Shown here: in pieces, positions 58,503-64,000 of the stretch | How positions within the stretch are numbered: the stretch's first letter is position 1 | Layout: each line of letters starts with the position of its first letter | Origin: Pseudomonas parafulva | Lineage (GTDB): Bacteria; Pseudomonadota; Gammaproteobacteria; Pseudomonadales; Pseudomonadaceae | Length of the DNA: 64,000 nucleotides | Assembly (NCBI RefSeq): GCF_000800255.1 | Contig: NZ_CP009747.1 | Location: 1,426,001-1,490,000 of the forward strand | Reading direction: 5' to 3' | Notes under the pieces: generated by a model | What the model was told of the DNA's origin: nothing | Database searches by the model: none | What the model saw: the letters and a program-made list of their open reading frames with translations, nothing else | Translations under genes and position numbers: made by a program

Positions 58503-58969
58503 CAGGCGCTCTCCTTCCCGGCGGGCTGGGTGGCGAGCGCGTGCACGGCGGCATGGATCGCATTGTAGGTACCGCAGCGGCACAGGTTGACCATCGCCGC
58601 GCTGATCTGCTCGTCGCTGGGCGCCGGTGTGTGCTTGAGCAGCGCCGTGGCGGCCATCACCTGGCCGGACTGGCAGTAGCCACACTGCGCCACCTGCTGG
58701 TCGACCCAAGTGGCGACCACGCGCTGGCCGACCGGGTCGGCTTCGATCGCTTCGATGGTGGTGACTTCACGGCCGACCACGCCGGCCACCGGGGTGACGC
58801 AGGCGCGCACCACATTGCCGTCCACCAGCACCGAGCAGGCGCCGCACTGCGCCAGGCCGCAGCCATACTTGGTGCCGGTCAGGCCGAGGTCGTCGCGGAT
58901 CACCCACAGCAGGGGCGTGTCGTCGTCGGCGTCGACCTGGTAGGTCTTCTGGTTGATGCGTAGTTCCAT
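58502..58969 (-). CDS. 2Fe-2S subunit of the molybdenum hydroxylase (IorA-like)
   Basis: The 155-residue protein carries both [2Fe-2S] clusters of this family: the plant-ferredoxin-type CGLAQCGAC motif and the helical CGYCQSGQ...CRCG motif. It passes electrons from the molybdenum centre to the cytochrome c. It lacks its own signal and probably travels with the Tat-exported large subunit. ATG 58969 is chosen over GTG 58978 because GCGGGTGA lies just before it. It is the first gene of the operon. Confidence 0.94.
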   Translation of the reverse strand: MELRINQKTYQVDADDDTPLLWVIRDDLGLTGTKYGCGLAQCGACSVLVDGNVVRACVTPVAGVVGREVTTIEAIEADPVGQRVVATWVDQQVAQCGYCQSGQVMAATALLKHTPAPSDEQISAAMVNLCRCGTYNAIHAAVHALATQPAGKESA

Positions 58970-59190
58970 GGCGTTCACCCGCTGATCATCGGTTCTTGTG
59001 TCGTCGTTATAGGCAGCACGGCGCGGCGAGGCGCGGCACTGGCAGGATGACCTGTGCTGGGCAGCGAGGCGGATTCCTGACCTGAAAACTCTAGACCGTG
59101 GCAGGGATGTTTCCTATCCATCGGTCAGCAAGTTCAGAGGATCAGGCAAGAATTCAGGTGGATTGCGCTAGGCATGCGCAGGCGAGACCT

Positions 59191-59910
59191 TCAGAAGAAG
59201 CTGCGCTGGGCCTTGAGCGTGACCATGCCGTCGCAGAAGGTATTCATGCCTGAGTACGCTCCGCAGCCGCCGCCACTGAGGTCGGAGTTGCTGTAGATCA
59301 GGTCGAGGTCCATGCCCAGCCAGGGCCGTGACAGTTGCAGCGACCAGTCATTGAAGCTGTCGACCTGGCTACCGTCGCCAATGGTGTATGGCGTGCCCAG
59401 GCGATGGTGCGCCACCTTGAGGGTGACGCTTGCCTGGATCAGCGGCACGTGGCCGAAATCGGCGAACAGGGTGCCGGTGCGATTGCTCGGGTTGTCGTTC
59501 AGCGCGCCGCCCAAGCGCGTGCCGAGCAGGGACAGGCCGCCGTACAGCGCGTGGCTGTCGGGGCGCGAGAGCGTGGGGTAGCTGTAGCGGATCAGTCCCG
59601 CTTCATAGCCGAGGCTGTCGGTGAAGCGCTGCTTGTAACCCAAGTAACTGTCGAGCTTGAAGGTCGAGGCCGCACTCAGGCCCATGCTGGGAGCGTACTG
59701 GCCGACGTACCAGCCGCTGCGGTGGGTGAGGTCCAGGCCACCATGAAAGGCGCCGGACGCGCTGGGTGAGATCAGCCCCTGGGCCATGCTGCGCGAGGGC
59801 GTGGTGCCAAGCTTGAAGTCGAAATCGCCCAGTTGTCGTTGGATCTGCTGGGCCGCGAGAGGGGCGCTGAAAAGCAGCGTCGCGCTCAGCAACAGGAGGG
59901 GCCTGGTCAT
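59191..59910 (-). CDS. TorF-family putative outer-membrane protein
   Basis: The 239-residue protein has a signal peptide (about residues 1-20, cut near LAA-QQ) and then alternating aromatic/polar strands typical of a beta-barrel (GWYVGQYAPSMGL, LDSYLGYKQRF, SLGYEAGLIRYSYPT). It ends in the Phe that barrels use for assembly (QRSFF). Four motifs place it in the TorF/Gcw_chp putative porin family. Function unknown. It is upstream of the molybdenum hydroxylase on the same strand, about 220 bases away, so co-transcription is uncertain. Confidence 0.82.
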   Translation of the reverse strand: MTRPLLLLSATLLFSAPLAAQQIQRQLGDFDFKLGTTPSRSMAQGLISPSASGAFHGGLDLTHRSGWYVGQYAPSMGLSAASTFKLDSYLGYKQRFTDSLGYEAGLIRYSYPTLSRPDSHALYGGLSLLGTRLGGALNDNPSNRTGTLFADFGHVPLIQASVTLKVAHHRLGTPYTIGDGSQVDSFNDWSLQLSRPWLGMDLDLIYSNSDLSGGGCGAYSGMNTFCDGMVTLKAQRSFF

Positions 59911-60003
59911 GCGCGCTGTCCTGGAAGTGCCGTGTCAGAGCCCCAGAGGATACAACCACAACGCTATTGAGAAAACCTCGCTTGTCGCTGAGCGCTGGTC
60001 GCT

Positions 60004-60028
60004 GGGCCGATAGCTCGCGTATCGGCCC
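60004..60028. terminator. Hairpin after the Gly-rich protein gene
   Basis: A perfect 9-base stem (60004-60012 with 60020-60028) and 7-base loop lie 15 bases past the stop of the Gly-rich gene on the minus strand and upstream of the TorF-type gene. No T-run, but a reasonable terminator candidate. Confidence 0.5.
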
Positions 60029-60043
60029 TTGAGCGGCGCGACC

Positions 60044-60469
60044 TTAGCTGCCGCCGCCAGCACCACCACCGCTACCACCGGAGCCTGTGCCGCCACCCAT
60101 GCCGCCGCCATTGCCCGTGGAACCCGAGCCATTGCCCATGCTGCCGGAACCATTGCCTGTGGTGCCGGAACCGTTACCCATGCTGCCCGAGCCATTGCCC
60201 GTGGTGCCCGAGCCGTTGCCCATGCTACCGGTTCCGGTGCCATCGCCACCGGTGCCATGGGTGCCGTTGTCGCGGGTGGTGCCGCTGCCCGAGCCCATGC
60301 TGTCGCCCGGCGTGCCCATGCCGCTGGCGCCCCCTTGCTGGGTGCCCATACCGGGGGTCTGTTGGCCCGGCGTGCGCTGGTCATTCATGTCCGTGGCGGC
60401 CATGGCGAAGGGTGTGCCTGCGGCCAGGCACAGGACGAAGAGACCTGCGTGAATGCGTTTGCCGATCAT
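60044..60469 (-). CDS. Secreted Gly/Ser/Asn/Thr-rich repetitive protein
   Basis: The 141-residue product has a signal peptide (about residues 1-24, cut after FAMA). The mature part is low-complexity with alternating GNGSGTTGNGSGSM units, ending in a poly-Gly/Ser tail. No enzymatic motif and no Cys after the signal. It may be disordered and periplasmic or extracellular. ATG 60469 follows AGGAGATCC, which sets the start although the frame runs further upstream. It lies 46 bases downstream of uvsE. Function unknown. Confidence 0.7.
   Translation of the reverse strand: MIGKRIHAGLFVLCLAAGTPFAMAATDMNDQRTPGQQTPGMGTQQGGASGMGTPGDSMGSGSGTTRDNGTHGTGGDGTGTGSMGNGSGTTGNGSGSMGNGSGTTGNGSGSMGNGSGSTGNGGGMGGGTGSGGSGGGAGGGS
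60115..60231 (-). repeat. 18/36-bp tandem repeat coding for GNGSG units
   Basis: Within the secreted protein gene, about six 18-base units (roughly three 36-base pairs of alternating units) encode G-N-G-S-G followed by SM or TT. Third-base differences show the array is not freshly duplicated, but slippage could change its length between strains. Confidence 0.7.
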
Positions 60470-60515
60470 GATGGATCTCCTGTTGCTGAAGGGATGCCCT
60501 TGATCGGGCAGCGCC

Positions 60516-61577
60516 TCAGTCCAGGGGTGCTGCCGGATCGACCGAAGGTCGCAGTGTCTGGGGCGCCTGTATGTAGCGCTCGAAGAAGTCCTGGGTGGCA
60601 AGGTTCTTGTGCTTGGCTTCGAACATGATGTCGAAACGATCGATGAACTGCAGTGCATAGCGGTTGGTCCAGTCGTTCCACATGCACTCGCTGTGCTGGT
60701 ACAGGTCACGCTTGGGCACGTGCTCCAGCAACGCCGGGACGGTCAGTTTCTCGGTGGCGCTGAAGCCCAGTGCTTGCAGACGCTCGGGCGGTTGCGAGTA
60801 GTGCATGGTCGGCCGCACGCCGCGCCAACTGTCGATGATCTGCGCGACCCTGGGCGCGTGCGGTTCGATGTAGTCGTTCTCGTGGATCCAGCAATGATGG
60901 ATGTCGAGCACCACCGGCGCGAGGTCGGCCAGGCCCAGGCAATCGTCGACGCCGTAGGTCTTCTCATCGTTCTCGAACGTGATGACGTTGCGCGCTTCGC
61001 TGGACAACCGTGGCCACACGGCGCGGATGCCGTCGGCGCCGAGGCGACCGGCGATGTGGAGGTTGCATTTGAAATCCTGGAAACGCTGGCCGTAGCCCAT
61101 CCAGCGGATCATGTCGGCGTGGTACTCGAACTCCGCCAGGCTGTTCTCGACCACCTCGGGACGGTCCGAGCCGAGCACGCAGTACTGACCTGGGTGAAAC
61201 GAAAGGCGGATGTCATGGGCACGGGCGAAGGCACCGAGGGCAGCGAAGCGTTGCTGCAACAGCGTTTGCACGTCGGCGTCCTGGTAGAACGCGGCGACGT
61301 CGGGATGGCTGTACAGCGGCAGCAGGTCGCTGGACAGGCGCAGCATGTGCAGCATCGGCGGCAGCTCGGCGACGTGGGCCAGCAGGCGCAACTGGGCGTC
61401 GAGGTTGTGCTCCACCAGTTCCAGCAACTTGGCTCGCGCCGCCTCCTGGCTGGCGCCTGACAGCCAGCGCAGGGTGGTGGTGCGCGGGTTGAAGGCGCGT
61501 TCGATGGCTTCCAGTGCCTTGATTGACTGGTCGCGGTGGGGATGGCGGTACTGGCAGGCAAAACCGAGGCGCGGCAT
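60516..61577 (-). CDS. uvsE: UV damage repair endonuclease (UVDE family)
   Basis: The 353-residue protein starts with the family signature (PRLGFACQY) and has a TIM-barrel with metal ligands in LSFHPGQYCVLGS, NVITFENDEKTYG, VVLDIHHCWIHEND and FDIMFEAKHKNLA. UVDE enzymes nick DNA 5' to UV photoproducts, giving an excision route independent of UvrABC. Length is typical of bacterial members. It is between the diguanylate cyclase gene and the Gly-rich gene on the same strand. Confidence 0.95.
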   Translation of the reverse strand: MPRLGFACQYRHPHRDQSIKALEAIERAFNPRTTTLRWLSGASQEAARAKLLELVEHNLDAQLRLLAHVAELPPMLHMLRLSSDLLPLYSHPDVAAFYQDADVQTLLQQRFAALGAFARAHDIRLSFHPGQYCVLGSDRPEVVENSLAEFEYHADMIRWMGYGQRFQDFKCNLHIAGRLGADGIRAVWPRLSSEARNVITFENDEKTYGVDDCLGLADLAPVVLDIHHCWIHENDYIEPHAPRVAQIIDSWRGVRPTMHYSQPPERLQALGFSATEKLTVPALLEHVPKRDLYQHSECMWNDWTNRYALQFIDRFDIMFEAKHKNLATQDFFERYIQAPQTLRPSVDPAAPLD

Positions 61578-61656
61578 GAACTGTGTCCTGAGCGGGGCAA
61601 GGAGGTCTTTGTCTAGGACAGCGCAGCGGGGTCAGTCGATCCACTGCGATTGCGGG

Positions 61657-63204
61657 TCAACTCTCGCTGACCTGCACGCGATTGCGTCCGCTGTGCTTGG
61701 CCAGGTAGAGGGCTCGGTCGGCATGGCTCAGGGCTTGCGCGGGATCGTCGACGCCACCGCTCCAACGCGCCACCCCCAGAGAAATGGTCACCGCGCCGAC
61801 AGGCTCGATGGGCGTGTCCTGCACCACCAGTCGCAGGCGCTCGGCCACCACGGCTGCGACTTCCAGGCTGGCATCTGGCAGCAGCATGAGAAATTCCTCG
61901 CCGCCTGTACGGCACAGCACGTCGCCTTCGCGGCAGCAGGTGCGCATGAGGCCGGCCAGTGCGCGCAGCACCTGGTCGCCGACATCGTGGCCGTGCTGGT
62001 CGTTGACCCGCTTGAAATGGTCGATGTCGAGCACGATGGCGCAGAACGGGCGCTCGTCGGCCTGCAGCAGCGACAGGGTGAAGTCCAGTCGACGGCGGTT
62101 GCCCAGGCCCGTGAGTGGATCGGTCTGCGCGTCCTGGTTGAGCCGGCCGATGCGTTCTTGCAGCAGCTTCAGGCTGAACAGCAAGGCGCGCTTGAGCTCG
62201 GCGGCCTCGAAGTACCAGGCGCGCACGCCATGGATACGTTCCAGGGTGTCAGGTCGGTCGAATGCACGCGCGCCTGCGGCCAGCTCCCAGAGGGGCCGGG
62301 TGATGGTCAGCGCCAGCCACCATAGGGCGATACCGGCCAGCAGGGCCAACGGCACTGAGAGTTCCACCACGTCGAGGATCAAGCGCTTGGTGGGGGCCAG
62401 GGTCTGGGTCAACGGCTGCTGTGCAACGATGCCCCAGCCGGTGCTGGGCACTGTGGCGAAGCCGGCGAGCATGTCTACGCCAAAGCTGTTGGTCACTTGC
62501 TTCACGCCACTGCCGCGGCTGTGCAGTTCGTTGATCAGGCTGTTGGTCTTGATCAGCATGCCCACGCGGTTGGGGTCAGGGTGATAGAGCATGCGGCGCT
62601 CGGCATCGACCACGTAGATGTACGAGCCGTCCTGATAAAAATGCTCGCCCAGCAGTTTCTCCAGAATGTTGTGCTGGCGCAGGTACAGGCTGCCGCCGAC
62701 GTAACCCAGGTAGCGACCGTCTTCGCTGAAGATCGGCTGCGACGCGACCACGATGAGGTTGTTGGCAGCGGAGACGAACGGCGACGACACCATCGGCCGT
62801 TTGACCCGCAACGCCTCGAGGGTGCCTGGGCTGTCCATGCGCTGGCCGACGATGCTGCGCAGGGGCGCGGGAGAGATTGCGCGCAGCACGCCTTGGTTGT
62901 CGACGACGAAGGTGGAATTGAAGGCGCTGCTTTGGGCCAGCAGCCGTTCGGTTTCCTCTCGCACCGGGGTGTCGTCGTTCAGGGCCTGCGGCAGGTTGCG
63001 GGCACTGAAGGCCAATTGCTTGAGCGCGTTCTGCATGAACAGCTCGGTAATCGACGCCAACTTGGCCGCGTAGACCCGGTTGGACTCCAGCGCGTGATCG
63101 ATGAGCAACTGGCGCTGCACTCGGTAGCTGGCGAAGTAGCTGCTCAGAAGCATCACAACGGCGGTGAGCGCCGACAGCAGGAGGATGAGCGTGCGCAGAT
63201 CCAT
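61657..63204 (-). CDS. Membrane diguanylate cyclase with dCache sensor (GGEEF)
   Basis: The 515-residue protein has a first membrane span (about residues 2-25) and a periplasmic Cache-type sensor (about 30-270; FVSAANNLIVVASQPIFSEDGRYLGYVGG). A second span follows (LPLALLAGIALWWLALT), then a GGDEF domain. The active-site motif is GGEEF (434-438), and an RxxD product-inhibition site lies five residues before it (REGD, 425-428). It should make cyclic di-GMP in response to a periplasmic ligand. ATG 63204 fits the membrane-anchor start; the upstream TTG at 63231 is less likely. Confidence 0.93.
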   Translation of the reverse strand: MDLRTLILLLSALTAVVMLLSSYFASYRVQRQLLIDHALESNRVYAAKLASITELFMQNALKQLAFSARNLPQALNDDTPVREETERLLAQSSAFNSTFVVDNQGVLRAISPAPLRSIVGQRMDSPGTLEALRVKRPMVSSPFVSAANNLIVVASQPIFSEDGRYLGYVGGSLYLRQHNILEKLLGEHFYQDGSYIYVVDAERRMLYHPDPNRVGMLIKTNSLINELHSRGSGVKQVTNSFGVDMLAGFATVPSTGWGIVAQQPLTQTLAPTKRLILDVVELSVPLALLAGIALWWLALTITRPLWELAAGARAFDRPDTLERIHGVRAWYFEAAELKRALLFSLKLLQERIGRLNQDAQTDPLTGLGNRRRLDFTLSLLQADERPFCAIVLDIDHFKRVNDQHGHDVGDQVLRALAGLMRTCCREGDVLCRTGGEEFLMLLPDASLEVAAVVAERLRLVVQDTPIEPVGAVTISLGVARWSGGVDDPAQALSHADRALYLAKHSGRNRVQVSES

Positions 63205-63332
63205 GCGCAGGCCTTTTTTAGCGTTTGGCAATCCTAGGCTCGCTGACTGGGTGGTCGGAATAACCTTACTCGGAATGTGCGGTGGCAGCTATGGGGCGTG
63301 GCGAATAGGCCGCGAAAATGCCTCGCCGACTT

Positions 63333-63821
63333 TCAGCGATCTTCAGTGGCGGGCGCTGCGAGGTTCGCCAGTTCGTCCTGCACCTGTTGCATGCGTTGCG
63401 CTGCCAAGGCCTGGACCTTCTTGTCCTGGGCGGTGGCGCGCATCAGCCCAGTGAGCTTTTCGCTCAGACGCTTGCCTTCTTCGCTTTCCCCCAGCGCCCG
63501 TGCCTTGGCCGGGTCCTGGGTGGCCGCGACGATGGTGTCGAATTCGGCGTCGGTGAAGTGCTTTTCGCTGTAGAGCTTGAACAGATCGTTGCGCTGGTCT
63601 TCCACGGTCAGATGCTTGCGCAGCACCTGCTTGATGGTGTCCTGCGGCACGGAAGGGTAGGTCATCGCCAGCAATTGGGCCATGCGCTCGATGTTGTGGT
63701 CGTAGGCTTGCTGCAGCGGCAGGTTGGCCAGGATCCGCTCTTCGCGGGTGGGTTTCTGGTCGCAGGCGGCGAGGGCGGCGAGCAGCAGCAGGGGCAGCAA
63801 CAGTTTCGGCAGGCGGGGCAT
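63333..63821 (-). CDS. Lipoprotein of unknown function
   Basis: The 162-residue protein has a short lipoprotein signal with lipobox LAAC (Cys20). The mature part is helical and charged (AYDHNIERMAQLLAMTYPSVPQ, then KHFTDAEFDTIVAATQDPA), resembling the DUF2059-like pattern of small periplasmic proteins, though I do not claim this. The frame runs upstream to 63929, but ATG 63821 starts the signal peptide. It is divergent from the gene at the right edge. Confidence 0.8.
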   Translation of the reverse strand: MPRLPKLLLPLLLLAALAACDQKPTREERILANLPLQQAYDHNIERMAQLLAMTYPSVPQDTIKQVLRKHLTVEDQRNDLFKLYSEKHFTDAEFDTIVAATQDPAKARALGESEEGKRLSEKLTGLMRATAQDKKVQALAAQRMQQVQDELANLAAPATEDR

Positions 63822-63994
63822 GGAAGAGGCTCGAGTAAGTTCTCGACAGTGTACTGCAAGGCAGTCCGGACGACAGCGTGGGAAATGTCCTTGAGAATCG
63901 ACTGGCAGCGCCGCCGTGATGCTCGACACCGCGTTTTTGACGCACAGGGCGGAGCACCCGGTTAATGCAGCTCGACTTTCAAAAGGAGCGCTTC

Positions 63995-64000
63995 ATGCAC
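63995..64000 (+). CDS. Start of a further gene (two codons visible)
   Basis: AAAAGGAG at 63981-63988 lies 6 bases before an ATG at 63995, followed by CAC, then the window ends. The strong ribosome-binding site suggests a real gene start, but the product cannot be identified. Confidence 0.45.

Noticed and set aside
60115..60231. Regular short repeats that might suggest a CRISPR array
   Set aside because: There are no unique spacers. The units are contiguous, in frame and code for GNGSG repeats of a secreted protein.

Overview
The window is a GC-rich, gene-dense chromosomal segment of a pseudomonad, most likely of the Pseudomonas putida group. The reasons are the gene content and order (a GlgE-type glycogen/trehalose cluster, a gnd-zwf pair, a polyamine-like ABC operon beside a RibBA-like gene), near-continuous coding and many 1-8 base overlaps. 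This assignment is inference; no rRNA or other phylogenetic marker is present. No tRNA, rRNA, CRISPR array, complete insertion sequence or phage was seen.

Region 1 (1-6135, and 24208-34881 on the minus strand) is alpha-glucan and trehalose metabolism. The plus strand carries glgE (3' end only), a treS-maltokinase fusion and glgB. The minus strand carries glgA, treZ, malQ, treY, a DUF2934 protein and glgX. Together they interconvert trehalose, maltose, maltose-1-phosphate and branched glucan (the GlgE route), make glucan (GlgA, GlgB), debranch and rearrange it (GlgX, MalQ), and release trehalose from it (TreY, TreZ). No glgC or glgP is present here.

Region 2 (6336-24062) sits between the convergent glgB and glgX and looks like an accessory island. 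It encodes a Tc-type (toxin complex) insecticidal-toxin apparatus: a TcA translocation subunit split into two proteins (TcaA-like and TcaB-like) and a TcB protein with an unusual helical insertion. A fourth, translationally linked gene lies where a TcC/RHS toxin gene would be expected. Its product is a 1,108-residue protein ending in about six tandem modules of roughly 110-116 residues. No TcC is present in the window. I consider this the strongest candidate for an undescribed system.

Region 3 (35410-44934): a small conserved-looking 55-residue protein, the gnd-zwf pair, a YghU-type glutathione transferase, a four-gene polyamine-like ABC transporter operon, a RibBA-like gene whose GTP cyclohydrolase half has lost its zinc-binding cysteines (RibBX-like), and a DUF1330 gene. 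The ribBA-DUF1330 divergent promoter region and the region upstream of the ABC operon share a near-identical palindromic site, suggesting one regulator.

Region 4 (45029-53158): a CynX-like MFS exporter and divergent MarR regulator with a palindromic operator candidate, then a LysR regulator followed by a compact operon (TauD-type dioxygenase, AMP-forming ligase, thermostable-hemolysin-family protein, Bcr/CflA-type exporter). This operon looks like a small-molecule biosynthesis and export system. A GNAT acetyltransferase gene converges on it.

Region 5 (53236-64000): a molybdenum hydroxylase cluster (2Fe-2S subunit, Tat-exported molybdopterin subunit, triheme cytochrome c, XdhC, MocA), a TorF-type outer-membrane protein, a Gly/Ser/Asn-rich repetitive secreted protein, a UvsE-type UV-damage endonuclease, a Cache-GGDEF diguanylate cyclase, a lipoprotein, and the first two codons of a further gene at the right edge.
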